This document shows positions 11,665 through 23,755 of a DNA stretch of 64,000 nt, one piece after another. Numbering within the stretch: the stretch's first letter is position 1; each line of letters starts with the position of its first letter. The notes below the pieces were generated by a model that saw only the letters and a list, made by a program, of their open reading frames with translations, did not search any database and was not told the DNA's origin. The stretch comes from Ehretia macrophylla (Eukaryota; Streptophyta; Magnoliopsida; Boraginales; Ehretiaceae), in NCBI GenBank assembly GCA_037974665.1, contig CM075765.1:10833501-10897500 (forward strand), in the 5' to 3' direction. The position numbers and the translations under genes were made by a program.

Positions 11665-14600
11665 TCAGCAGGCACATCCTCCTCTTGGCTCAATCTCTGA
11701 AACTGATTCTGTTATTCGTTGGAGGTCACTGTAAACACAACAGTATTTATTGTAAGCTGTATAATGGAAATAAAAAATAGATTGTCTGAAATAGTTAATT
11801 CGAGTTATAATTTGAACCCACGACACAATTTGTAAATTAACCATTCTCGTATCGTATCTCTGCATCACATATTAACAAATTTACCATCTGTATATGTAGT
11901 TATGTACTCACCACCAGGATGGTGTCTCTTCATCTAGCGGCAAACTGGAGCAAAATAACAATTCAGAGGATTGGTAGAAGATAAAAATTCATGTAATTGA
12001 GATAAGAAGCTGTGAGAAGGAAAAAAAAATAATAATAATAATACATACATATACTGTTGATTTCCATTGGCAAGTGCAGTTTCTGCAGCACATAGAAATG
12101 CAGCATCGACATTGAAATCATCTTTTGCTGATGTCTCAAAATATGGAAGATATCCCCTGGAAGCACACCAGTGCCTAGCAGTCATCTCAGAGACCTGCAG
12201 AAAAAGGATGGTGCATTCAAGAACTTAGAAGCCATAATCAAATTCTCTTGTAAAACGATAGTCATCATGTGCGTGGGTACCACGTGCAAGTGAAGCTCAT
12301 ATTTACTCTCTTACAACACGATCGGTCGACTGTTATAAAATTTTTTCCTCCATCTATTGTCTGTACCTTTCGGCTATGTCCACCATCAACGTCTCCCTTG
12401 TTTCCGATCAATATGAAGGGAATTTCAGAATTTGATTCATCTGACTGCCATTCATATAGACAAAAAGTCAACAGCTAAATTTAGTACAAATATGTATCCT
12501 AAGACCTTCGGTGTGTATGTTAAAAATAATACATATATATAATAAATTCATCTTTTACGAATTAAACTTTTAGATGAAATTGTGTTTTAATATATTATCA
12601 AAGCCTAATTTCTCGGTTCAAGTCTCGCCGTCATCCATTTAAAATTAAAACACAAAAAGTTATTCACGTGAAATACTCAACAACAAATTTCACCCGCTCG
12701 TGAGGGACCGTGAATTCCAATTTCACCGTCATCCATTTAAAAATACAAAAAATTATTATGCAACACTCAAAAATGAATTTCACTCATCGTCACTAGTGGC
12801 AGAGCCAGACACCCGTACTTAGGATGTGCATTCGTGAAGTGAGAGAGGTCAAGGTGTGCACTCATACAACGAAAGAATCTAATATAATAGTTTTTTTTAA
12901 AAATAAAACCAAGAAAAAAAATGGGTTTTTTCAAGTTGAGGTGTACAAGTGCATACCCTCTATTCCAAGTGGCTCCGCCATTGATCGTCACCCATTTAAA
13001 AACAAAAAAAAATATTTCCAGTTCAAGTCTCATTACGAATTCCATCTATACATGAGGGGGCGTATAATATTTTAAACTTTTAAATGAGTTGGTAATTTTA
13101 TATATCATGATTTTCTCTTTTCCAAATGCGAGCAACAAAGTCTAACAGCAATTTAATTCAATATAACAGAATGCTTAAGCTAGCAAACTGGGTTAATTAC
13201 TTTCACTTGTCTTAGAAAATGGAACGAAGATGACTTGATTTATGTTTACAATGAAAATTGTTCATTTTTATATTTGCATGTGAGTATTTTTAAGTTTAAA
13301 AATTAATTTAGCTCACTCTAAAAAAAAATTATATATATACAAGTAATAAATTGGGTGTTATCATGTCTTATAGAACAATAATCCTGAATCGCTGTTAAGT
13401 AGGGAAAAAGTGGTTTTAAAACTTAAAATTAGTGGTGTTGGAGGAGTTAAGTAAATTTTTGAGAGAAAAAATACCAAAGATTTAAAGGTAATTTAAAATT
13501 AATCACCTGTTTGAGAAATTCTTCATGCCATTTTTTGAGGGACTCAAATGTCTTGCGTTCATTAACATCATATACGAGAACACAACAGTCAGCACCTCTG
13601 TAAAATGCAGCACAAAGGCTATGAAACCTCTCCTGCCCTGCTGTATCCCACATCTGTCAAGCAACCAAACTTTAAATAACAGGCATTCCGAAAACGTCCG
13701 GGACGAAATTTGACTTTCAAATTAAGTTTCGAATAAGTAGATGCTGCCAAAGAGAGTGACGATGCCATATGCAAAAAGGAAGAGACTCATAGAATATAAT
13801 GGTAGAGACAAAAAATTGGATGGGTTTATTATTCTTTTTACTTTGACAAACATTTGAGTTGTGGAGAATCACTTACTTGCAAGGTCACCTGTTTATCATC
13901 AAAGAGTAGTTCTTTGGTGACAAAATCAGCACCAATTGTAGATTTATACTGCTGCCTAAAAGTTTTATGCACATATCTGTGATGGTTAAAGATCTACAAA
14001 TGTATAATATTGATAATTTGTCAACTAATAAGCAGATTAGAAGAGTAAAAGTGGTCAGATCAGCAACAGCGGTTAATAGTACTTTTATATAAGGATAAAT
14101 ATTTTCATTGGTACTCTTAACTTAAAAAATGTGTCTTTTAATCCTCTTATTAAGTTTCCAAAATAAGATACTGCTAATCCTTCATGCGTTTTCCATCAAT
14201 TTTTTGCTGGTAATTGCATGAGCTATCCCAGAATTAACAGTAAAAATTAACAGAAAACGCATGAAGGACTACGTTGTCCTATTTTGCAAACTTGAAGGAC
14301 TAAAGGACATATTTTTGAAATTAGGGGATCAAATTATCATTTTTCCAAACGGACTAATGAAGGAATTTACACTTTATAAGTTCAAAAACTCTATATACTT
14401 CTTTATTGTCAGCATCCGAATTTAAAAGCAAAACCAAGATAGAAAAGACAAAAGAATATATATGTGATAAGTGCATAACCAACTCATTGAAAAATTTAAG
14501 TTGTTAATGGGTTTATATTCAATTAGTTTGACACGTCTTTAGCATGGTCCTCATGTGCAAGTAAGATTGTTAAGTTATGTATATGATAAACGAGATGATT

Positions 14601-15252
14601 CATGTAAATGGAACTGACATGTGAACTAATAAAGATAAAATGCTAATTTCATTCGATCTTACCCCATAAGCTGACTATAAGTTTAAACAAATTAATGGTG
14701 CAAAGTGATGTCAGGTGAAAACAACAAAATGAACATATTACCAAACAACAAATTAATGGCCATTGCACTGTGGAAAGTGGGAGAAACGGAAAACAAGAAA
14801 AGTTTGCAAAAGAAAGAAAAGAAGAAGCAATGTAACATATCCAACTTATATTGTCAACTTTGTCAGGAAAGGAGTATTATGCATGGAATATGGATACTGA
14901 TTCAACAAAGATGTCTTTCCGACCCTGAAAAGTAACCATGAAAATTTAACACATTAGTAAGGAAAACTTATACAAAAGATTATACAAAATGCATGATGAG
15001 TAAATGTGATCATAAACCAATTAGAAGCTTAGACGAACATGTATAATACCCCTTGTGGTACCGTAAATAGCTACTAACTCTCCATACTTTTTAACTTTTT
15101 ATACGTTTTTTAATATATAAAAAGTTAGTAGTTAATTACGTACCACACCAGATATATATTAAAACACTTTCGCCTAACTACGCGAGGGACAAGACATACC
15201 CGCTGTCACCGAGGACGATGACCTTGAGCAAAGTTCTATTTGGCATTGACAT
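11665..15252 (-). CDS. Rab7/RABG-type small GTPase, seven coding exons
   Basis: Coding exons in order are 15252-15200, 14924-14898, 13976-13877, 13653-13507, 12444-12367, 12194-12055 and 11728-11665. They total 609 nt, giving 202 residues plus stop, with GT-AG at every junction and consistent phase. Motifs: P-loop GDSGVGKT (15-22), switch I STIGADF (39-45), WDTAGQE (62-68), NKGD (124-127), ETSAK (155-159), and C-terminal CAC (200-202) for double prenylation. Rab7 proteins cycle between GTP and GDP and drive late endosome-to-vacuole traffic and fusion; the usual length is about 206 residues. Unusual residues are MWDTAGQ instead of [16 protein letters not shown] instead of SLGVAFYRG, and NKGD instead of NKID. 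These suggest a diverged RABG paralogue. The start is chosen because [18 protein letters not shown] matches the family N-terminus. Expression is not shown by sequence alone. Confidence 0.9.
12794..12983. mobile_element. hAT MITE in intron 4 of the Rab7-like gene
   Basis: Begins TAGTGGCAGAGCCAG and ends GGCTCCGCCATTG (inverted ends). It is flanked by a perfect 8-bp TSD ATCGTCAC (12786-12793 and 12984-12991). 190 bp and non-coding. Confidence 0.88.
14100..14350. repeat. Foldback repeat in intron 2 of the Rab7-like gene
   Basis: The left arm (about 14100-14195) and right arm (about 14250-14350) are inverted copies. The best-matching core is CCTTCATGCGTTTTC on the left and GAAAACGCATGAAGG on the right. 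A transcript would form a hairpin of roughly 90 bp with mismatches. Probably a MITE; no clean TSD was identified. Confidence 0.7.
14898..14924 (-). other. 27-nt microexon of the Rab7-like gene
   Basis: Exon 2 encodes the end of the P-loop (VGKTSLLN plus part of Q). It has an AG acceptor at 14926-14925 and a GT donor at 14897-14896. It is needed to join GDSG to the QYVHK block in frame. Confidence 0.85.
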
Positions 15253-16551
15253 GGTAACCAAAGTTATGTATAGACTCTACTCTACTTTCTTCTCTACTTT
15301 ATCCAAAAGCCTTTTTTTCTTTCTGGAGGCTACCAGAGATATAGGAAGAGATGATTCAAGAAAAAAAAAAAAAGGGTTTTGCAAGTTCTTTACATATATG
15401 CAATATAATCTTGTTATTATTTTCTTTTACTCTTTGCTTTTTTATATGCTATCTTTATGTGAGGGTGGAGAACCATGTGAGCATCGATGACCAAACAAGA
15501 TGTTATACGTGCCAACAAATCCACTTTCTTCTTTTCTCCTTTTTCAAATGTTCCTGTGGACAGCTAGCATTAGTCTTCACTTTGAAAATGATCAAGGATC
15601 GTGCATCCCATGTATATCTTTATATCTGGGTTGTTGCATATTTCTTTTGTTGATTGTTTACTTTGAATGAGTGTACTATATATACCAATCAACATAGGCT
15701 GGTAAGGATTCAAAATAATGATGTTGTATTGATTAAACTCTGAAAATTTTCTCTAATAAGTCTTTTGGTTCATATCAGAGTTGTAATGAATTTAATTTTT
15801 TTTTTTTGATAATATATGACTTTGAGAAGATTTAATAATGGTAAAATATTCTAATTTTAGATTACCATACTCGAGACACATAATTACATTTAAAAGAAGT
15901 ACAATTTAAATTAATTATACACTAATTCTACTGAAATTAGACCTAAAAAAAAATATTATTTTTTAACTAATTCAAACCCTAAAACTGAATAAACTTTCGT
16001 CACCTTTAGTGTTCCACCACTAATCTACCTCATTTGTGTTGATTCGTTTACTAGTACATATACTTTCACAATGATTTTTTCTTTTTCCCTTTCTTTGGAT
16101 ATCTAAAGCTCCTAGAATATCCAGCTAATGCATAACACGGGTCACCCAATAAGGCCCACAAACACAAACTAATGAATTTGGTCAAATTGGGAAAGTCATA
16201 GGTGATCACCCTGCTGTTCTTGTGACTTCACCGGTCAAAAAGTAACTTTGGTTGAAGAGTGACAAAGACAGCACCGACTAGAGTTAATATACGTCTCTGA
16301 CTCAAGTTGGCTTAATTTAGTGGTGCCAGACTCATTGCAATACCCTCCTAAAAGAGTATGACAAGATTGAATATGGCTGGAAAAGATTGCATTTCATGTA
16401 CTTTGGTTACACAACTATATAGTTTTAGAGCTATGATTCAAATATGAAAATATCCTACAAACTAGGTGATAATATTAAGAGATTATAACAAACAATCTGA
16501 TGACATACAATTCAAATATACCAAAGCAGCTAAAGAGATAAGGCACGTGTG
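15253..16551. other. 5' flank of the Rab7-like gene and spacer to C1
   Basis: No coding region beyond the Rab 5' UTR, whose extent is unknown. A-rich tracts lie near 15360. The left LTR of copia C1 would be expected near 16000-16500, but I could not delimit it. Confidence 0.4.
15677..15684 (-). promoter_or_regulatory. Possible TATA box of the Rab7-like gene
   Basis: TATATATA on the minus strand, about 425 bp upstream of the ATG, with an inverted CCAAT (ATTGG) next to it. Position and context fit a core promoter if the 5' UTR is long. There is no direct evidence. Confidence 0.3.
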
Positions 16552-17353
16552 CTATGTCTTAACATAATTCCGCAAGATGGAGGAGCCGTCTGCGATGCCA
16601 ATCTTAGACCTTAGATTGCAAAATTGAGACTTAGATAGTGGTTTAGTAAGGGCATCTTCCAATTGTTGCAACATAGAAACATGAGATATAGTTAAAACAC
16701 ATGACAAGACTTTCTCACGAACAAAGTGATAGTCAATAGCTAGATGTTTCATCCTAGAGTGGAACACAGGATTAACACAGAGGTATGTAGCTCCCAAATT
16801 ATCACACAGCATTTTCGGTGACTTGGAAAATTGTAGACCAAGTTCACAAAACAAATTAGAGACCTAAGCTACCTCAGCCGCAGTAGAGGCAATTGTTATG
16901 TATTTATCCTCCGTAGAAGACCTTGCAACAATCTGTTGTTTCTTTGAACACCAAGAGATGGGATTCGAACCAAGATATACGATATAAGCAGTGGTAGATG
17001 TGAAAGTATCTTTATCACCCGCCCAATCAGCGTCGGAGTAAGCACACAATTGAAGAGGCTAATTGCGCTGAAAGAAAAGTCCATAATGTAGTGTTTTTTT
17101 CTAGATAACGCATGAGTCTCTTGACAGCGGACAAATGACTCTGAGTAGGTGCATGCATGAACTGTGCTAGGCGATTTACTGCATACGCGATATTGGGTCT
17201 AGTAAGCAACAAATATTGCAATCCACCTACAAGACTTATGTACATGGTCCCATCGGCAGGAGGTGAGCCATCAGATAACACTAGTTTGCCTGCGGAAGAC
17301 ATGGGCGTGACTGACTCTTTGAAACCTGAAAGTTGATGCTTTGCTAGGAGATC
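16552..17353 (-). pseudogene. C1 RNase H and RT C-terminus
   Basis: Reads LLAKHQLSGFKES, then LTRPNIAYAVNRLAQFMH near 17170, then the RNase H block YSDADWAGDK near 17025 and SRMKHLAIDYHFVREK near 16740. This is standard copia order. RNase H removes template RNA during reverse transcription. A stop lies near 16863 and a frame change near 17060. It continues from 20412 once solo LTR c is removed. Confidence 0.85.
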
Positions 17354-17358
17354 ATAGA

Positions 17359-20300
17359 TGTGACACACTGAACCCAGCACTTCATTAATTGCATTCATTA
17401 AATGATTAACTTAGATGTAACTTAGCTAATTACTTCATTTTTTTTCTTCATATTTTCATAAATTCAATTGTTTCTTTTCATGCATTTTATATTTTTATAA
17501 AATACTATATATTTTTAGGGGACTATAGCCCCTGACCGTGCGTGCATTGCATATCGGGATCAACAGAAAAAAATTCACAAAATGTCTAATAAATAATACC
17601 AGCATGATTTTTTTTCCAGATTTTCAGATTTTTGGCATTTTATTTTGCTGAAATTTAATGACCCAAATGACCCATTTACCTTTACTAAAATGCCCTATTT
17701 ACTTGACCCACCATTTGACCATCTCATGAGAATATTATAAGCCAAGAAAAAAAAGGGTAAAAAAAATGACCAAAAAAGAGTTACGGGAATAGTAATTTCT
17801 TCAAAAAAAAAAAAAATTGCTCCTTGCTTCATTATTGCTTCCATTGCTTCCCAAATTGGTTGTGCTTCATCCTTAAGACCTTAAGACCATTCTTTGATCT
17901 TCAAATGAGGTGAGGGTACAATCCATTCTTGTATTAAATTCAATTAAAATTTGTGCTATTATTTTTGTGATCTAATATTGTAGTGGTTTAATGCTTATTC
18001 CGTTGCTTCTTATATGCTCTAATGACTTCATAGAATATATTTGATGGTTTAAAATGCTTGTTGAATACTTGAAAATGAAAATGACACTTGGGGAAGATGA
18101 TTGAATAGTACTTTTGCCATGAAAATGACCTAGAAAATATTTTTGTCTCGGATTTCGAATTCCTCGCTCGTGTAGCTCCTTGGCATGTTAGATTGACATA
18201 ATGTGAAATAAAATTGAGGTGCTCTTTGAGAAAATCATGAAAACGGACCTATTTTAAGTCTGGGCCGAAAAACGGAATTGTCCATTTGCTCCTTTTTATT
18301 TAGGGCTTTGTATTAGGAGGCCATAGGAGCACGTTTTGTGCTTTCGTTGCATGAAATTGGGGTCCGGATAGGGTAGGCGTAGTTAAAACCCACTCGGGAC
18401 TTTCCCGAGCTTTTGTCTCCAAAGTAGGGTTTCAGGGCCCAGTTAAGTGTATTTTGGTATCCTTAGGGATGGAGTATGGTTAGTTTATAGAATTGGAGTT
18501 TTGAATTTCGTATGGAAGTAGAATTGCCTAGTTGAAAAAGGGGACTTTGGAACGAAGGTTTGAATTTGTCATGTTTGAATAGCTAGATAATCTTAGACGT
18601 GTTAGGAGGCCTCTAAAATGTATTTATGACGTGGTTCGGTTAATTGAATTAGTTAACTGTAGTTCAAATCACTTAAGGAGCTTTTTTGGTATTTTGTGTA
18701 ATCGTGTTGGGAAATGAGGTTTCATGACATTTAGGTAAATCATAATGTGGCTAAATGGGATTAGTAAAGTTAGATTTGAGGTTCCATATCGTATGTGAAG
18801 TTTAAAACCTAATTCGTAAGCAATTGGAAAAGAGTTTTGTTAGAATTTATATGAATTAGTTGAACTTGTTGCTTGGTTAGTTATTTGGACTACTTAATTG
18901 TTATACTTGATTTTTAATTGAGTTATATATGTTGTATTTGAGTGAATAAGCATGATAATGATTCTTAGAACATATTATAGTTGAATTATGTTTAAGTGTT
19001 AAAGTAATTGTCTTGATTGGATGTTTAACTTGATGTTCCTTGTGGTATAAACGAAATTAAGTTAGTTAGGGAGTTTAACTTGTTAGATGGTAACGTAGCT
19101 AATGCCCTTGCAAGACTAAATAAATGCTTTAGAGTCATTTGTGTGATTTCTTGGGCTATGTGGCAATATGATATAAAAGTGATTACATATAACTTCTATT
19201 GTTGTGAATTGAGTTAAGTTATAGTTAAGTTGAAATTGATATAGTTAATTGTTAAAGTGCTAAACTTATATGAACATGTTAGGATTACATAATCGATCTA
19301 ATTTGAGGAAGTTTGGAGTAAATCAAAGCTATCTTCTTGCTTATTTAGCCAGACCCAAGGTGATGGAGTCTTCATCTCTTCTGTGCATCTTAACTTGATT
19401 TATTGTTCCTAAATTGAATTATTTAGTAATTGTTAAAGTTTATATGTATTATTTTACTTGTCATCTTGTGTCTTTTCGTGTTATTGTGACTAATTGCGAG
19501 GGAGGCCTACTTCGTCATCCTTCTTATGTGTTACTTGATGATCTTGGTTCTCGTGGACTTGTTTCGGGGTTGCGCAACCTTTTCAGACATGGTAGCGTTG
19601 AGAAACACGGGTGGCATCGGACTTGCCGTGCTCCCTCGACTACCATGGTGCCTATTCTCTTTCTCTCGCTGAGTATACTCCACTACCCCAGAGGCGTGGT
19701 TCACCTGCTGGGCATATGGACTTATCTCATGAGAGAGGGTCGCAGGATCGGGATACATCCGGAGTACCCCATTTTGGAGGAATAAGGGGTTTGTCGGCAC
19801 TTGCTTGAAGATCTTGGCTCATGGCTCGTGATGGAAGACAAGTGGAACCATATCCTTTAAATACGTGATTAAATACTTGTCTAATTAACTTGTTTATTTG
19901 TGTTATTAATATTTTTATCTTGTTGCATCTCACGAAAACACATCATGGTTTACTGCATCACTTCCTTTACTAAGTAACTTTGGTTACTCATTCCTCGTTT
20001 TAACATGTTTCAGGAAAAGCTGTGGTTGGATGCTATGTACTGGTCTATGCGTAAGAAATGCCAGTTGTTAGCTGTACGTGTTTTATTTTGAGATTATGAA
20101 ACCTTGTATATGTTTCTATTGTCTAAAAGGTTGTAAAATAAAGTAAAGTTTGTATTCTTGTATAAGTTAATAACTGTAGATGGGTTGTAATAACTTCAAT
20201 GATTTACTTGATTGCCTAGTTAGTTTGCATGCTTGTGTGAATGGGTTTGTATGTTGGAGTTGGATTATAGTTTTGAGGATAAGTTACTGCTGGCAGGTGA

Positions 20301-20406
20301 ACTAATAGCCCTATAAACAAGGGAGACTCTATTTGTTTCTCCTCGTTTTTCGTGACCTCGGGTATTAGAACGGGGCTCCAGTCTCGTGAGGGATCGGGGC
20401 GTTACA
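17359..20406 (+). mobile_element. Solo LTR c inside C1
   Basis: 3048 bp from TGTGACACACTG to GGGGCGTTACA, flanked by a perfect TSD ATAGA (17354-17358 and 20407-20411). Removal restores the C1 pol frame across the site (KYIYDLLAKHQ). It shares GGCATCGGACTTGCC (near 19613) with the family. No internal region is present. The short ORFs here (e.g. 19414-19785) have no recognisable product. Confidence 0.92.
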
Positions 20407-20411
20407 ATAGA

Positions 20412-21671
20412 TGTATTTATGCTATGATAGAAACATGCCTTTAGGTGTTGTGACAACCTTAACAACCAAAAACTAATGCAAGTGACCATGGTCCTTGACT
20501 GAGAATCAAGTAGAGAGAGCTCCAAGAAAACGTGAGATAAACTCGGGACAATTGCCTGTGACAAGAAGATCATCAACCTATACCAAAAAATAGATAATTT
20601 ATGAGTTAGCCCGATAGATGAACAACGACGCATTAGACTTAGAGTTGTGGAAACCAAACTGGATGAGAAAATTTTTCAATTCAGTGTACCATGATGTTTT
20701 AGCCCGTAGATAGCTTTTTTTTTAAACAACACACATGCTTAGGATATTGAGAGTTGACAAACCCTAGAGGTTGAGTCATGTAGACCTCCTCAGTAAGTCG
20801 GCCCTAGAGAAGAGCATTATTTACATCTAATTGATTTATAGACCAGCCAAAGCTTAAGGCAAGGGAAAGAGTAGTACAAATAGTAACAGGCTTAACGACA
20901 GGATAGAAAGTATCGTGATAATCAACTCCAGGTCTCTGATGAAAGCCTTTAGCTACCAAATGGGCTTTGTATTGAGCTATAGACTCATCCGAGTTATGCT
21001 TGATACGAAAGACTTACTTGCAGCCCACTACATTATGAGAATTAGATCGAGGGATGAGAACCCAGGTGCAGTTACGAGTCAAGGTAGTAAATTCATCGAC
21101 CATGGCTGAGTACCATTTTGGGTCGTCGAGTGCCTGAGATACAGAGATAGGCTCAATAGAGGAGGCAAGGGGTCTTTTTGAACATTAAGAGTACGAATAA
21201 AACCTGGGAACTACTTGGGTTTGAACATATTGTTTTGAGCACGAGTGACTGCTTTATGCACAGGAGATCGAGGTTCTTGAGAGGACACAGAGGTTTGAGT
21301 TTGCGTGGGGGGTAACGGATTTGCAAAAGAATTAGAGGAGGGATAAAGGAAATAGGCGAATGAGCAGACTCAAGAAAAGATGGATCATACATAGAGGATA
21401 AGTCTTGTTCACGTGAGAGCAAAGAAGACGCAGCTGGGGTACTAGAATCAACAACTTGGGTTGAATGATGAGCCTCTTCATGATTTGAGGCAACACGACT
21501 CGCTCCTAGCACAAGGAAAAAAGGAGGAAGTGTGGCAAGGCTTTGAGATAAAGAGGACCAAGTTGCAATGGTAGACTTAAGATCTGAGGCAGAGAATTGA
21601 GAAGATAAAGGAAACTTATCTTCTTCAAACTGCACATGACGCGATAGATAGGGCCTATTTGTAGAAGGATC
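20412..21671 (-). pseudogene. C1 reverse transcriptase and IN-RT linker
   Basis: The RT blocks include [17 protein letters not shown] near 20950, [11 protein letters not shown] near 20830 and VDDLLVTG near 20580. The tyrosine of YVDD is a stop codon. The serine-rich linker (21153-21671) begins after TNRPYLSRHVQFEE, the usual copia integrase tail. RT copies the element RNA into DNA. Several further stops are present. The left end joins 17353 and the right end joins 23671 after removal of inserts. Confidence 0.85.
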
Positions 21672-22431
21672 CAGAGGCGGAGGCACATGTAAGATGGGGT
21701 GTGCCAATGCACACCCTGACTTAACCTCCACCCACTGAAGGGTAAAATGGTAATTTTACTGTTTATAGTAATAAAAAACAAAACCCTTTCCAATCCCCAT
21801 TGTTTTCTGTTTTGTTTTGGCCGAAACCCTCCCCATTCTGAAGCAAAACAAGGTCACAAACCAAAACCATCCTATCCCGCACGAGTCTGAACTTCTTTTT
21901 CACGGAGTTGATGATTCATCCCCTTTCTACCCTAGTGGGAAACGCGAAGTGAGCCCCTTTCTCCAATCTGAAATATTTTTTTTTTTGTTGGTTTGTCAAG
22001 CAGATCATTTTTTTCAATGTCAGGTATAAAAGAATATATATTTTCCTTTCTTTGTCAACCAACATACAGATTCCTGAGTAAGTTAAGCAATTTTATGTTA
22101 AGTTGTTTATTTTTTTTATATTGATAATTTCAATTAGTTTTTAATTGTTATTCTAGTTGATGTGTACTATTTTGTATTTTTATTTTGATTGATGCATGCT
22201 ATTTTATATTATTATTTCTAATCATTTCTTTTAATTGTTATTTCAGTTGATAGTATATTACTTTTTATTGTTATTTTTCATGTCAGGATAATGAATGCTT
22301 ATTTAGCAAAATTTTATTTTATAATAATTATATGCTTATTTGTCATTGTGACTAAAAAGCTTTAAGGTTACTCGATTTATCGTTTGTGACTAATTGATCA
22401 TTGTAGCTCTTGGGTTCTCTGCTACACCCGC

Positions 22432-23132
22432 CAGGGGCGGAGGGAGGGACAGAGGGAGGGGTTGAGGGTGGCCCTGGCTTCCCTAACCTAAAAAAAAAAT
22501 TAATGGAGTTTTTTTAAAAAAAAATCAGATTTATCCCTCCTAATAAATATCTAAAAAGTAATAAAAGCTTTCAAAAATATGGAGTTGACTTGGTGGTTAG
22601 TCACAAATAGCATTATGTTATTAGTTGGGGGTTCAAGTCACCATAATTGTATCTATTTTTGTAGTTTTAGTTATGGGTGAAAAAAAATTAATATCTAAAG
22701 AACATGACCTCTAATGAGGTTCGAACTCGTAACATCTAATTTAGTAACTAATGTCTAACTATTAAACTAGAACTATTATTTGTTGTATCAAGCTAGGCCG
22801 TTCAATATTTATTGAATACATAGACTGTTTAATTTGTACCATGAATAAGAACAAATAGTTAAATAGACAATTTGGAATGATTATAATATTTTCTTATGAT
22901 ACATTTAAAATGTAAACCAGTTGATATTCAAAAATATGCTCGAAACGATTATTTTGTTTATCAAATCTTTAAAAGTATCGTAACATGAAACCATAACCAA
23001 ATTTTCTTTAATAAAATTGTAAAAAAATAAATTAAAATTGTAAAAATTAAGTCTCTTTTCTACTAACCCAAAAAATACTGAACAAAAAAAAAAATCGGCC
23101 TCTCCGACATTAGATTTGTGGCTCTGCCCGTG
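22432..23132. mobile_element. Nested hAT-like element (about 700 bp)
   Basis: The left end CAGGGGCGGAGGGAG and right end GGCTCTGCCCGTG are inverted-repeat-like. Flanking octamers ACACCCGC and GCACCAAC match at 5 of 8 positions, a possible decayed TSD. AT-rich, with no coding region. Confidence 0.5.
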
Positions 23133-23601
23133 GCACCAACATAATCTAATGAATGTTTATTCTCTGTTTTACTTATCTTTTTCGATTCTTGTTGGGGTTT
23201 GGAATTACTCCTACAACTTGTACTCTAGTACAATGAAGATGAACTACATTTTTTTTTCTTTTCAGAAATGTTGTGTATAGTTGTAAATAGGGAGGATTCA
23301 TATTCCATATCAAATTTTTGAGTCTTGATTATACTTTCAAAGCGTGATATCTATCTTATCTTTTCTCTTGGTATGATCAAGAGGTTCATTTATTAGAATT
23401 TACAATGATATTTCTGCTACTTTGCTTAGGATTATTGCCTGCAAAAAGTATCCATTTTTGTGTTTCATGTGCCTATGTGCTAACATTGCCTTAGGATCAT
23501 TTTCTGCGCGAGTTTTTCCTTTTAGGTCGTTGGCTCAGGATCATTTTCTGCTCGGGGTTTTCCCTTTTGCACATAAAACTGTTATGATGGATATCAAGCT
23601 G

Positions 23602-23662
23602 CAGTGGCAAAGCCAGACACCTGAGTGCACACCCTAACCCTGGGTGTCTGGCTCTGCCACTG
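23602..23662. repeat. Palindromic right terminus of the hAT element
   Basis: CAGTGGCAAAGCCAGACACC is followed by about 20 bases, then GGGTGTCTGGCTCTGCCACTG: a hairpin with about 20-bp arms. It looks like a tiny hAT unit in its own right, fused to the larger element's end. Confidence 0.75.
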
Positions 23663-23670
23663 GAAGGATC

Positions 23671-23755
23671 AAGGCACTTATAAGCACTGTGAACACTAGA
23701 ATAACCAACAAAGACACATGGTTTCGAGTGTTGTTGAAGCTTATTAGACACATAA
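23671..23755 (-). pseudogene. C1 integrase C-terminal piece
   Basis: Reads SNKLQQHSKPCVFVGYS and then HSAYKCLDPS, the conserved copia integrase C-terminal block. It is bounded by the hAT element on the left and the C2 insertion on the right. Across the C2 site the frame is one base off from the 53088 piece, so C1 carries an indel there. Confidence 0.85.

Larger units (their letters stand above)
21672..23662. mobile_element. hAT element (1991 bp) inside C1 integrase
   Basis: Ends CAGAGGCGGAGG and CTCTGCCACTG, flanked by a perfect 8-bp TSD GAAGGATC (21664-21671 and 23663-23670). Removing it restores KCLDPSTNRPYLSRH in C1. No transposase is recognisable, so it is non-autonomous. It contains another hAT-like unit (22432-23132), and its right end is a near-perfect palindrome (23602-23662). 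Confidence 0.9.

Noticed and set aside
11918..11939. Possible 22-nt extra exon of the Rab7-like gene
   Set aside because: It has AG/GT borders, but inclusion gives an immediate stop; joining 12055 to 11728 keeps the frame and the CAC tail.
19414..19785. 123-residue ORF
   Set aside because: It sits inside solo LTR c, and the same block in the related LTRs is not conserved as a reading frame.
21817..22029. 70-residue ORF in the hAT element as a captured gene
   Set aside because: No domain or splice structure is recognisable; it is too short to call.
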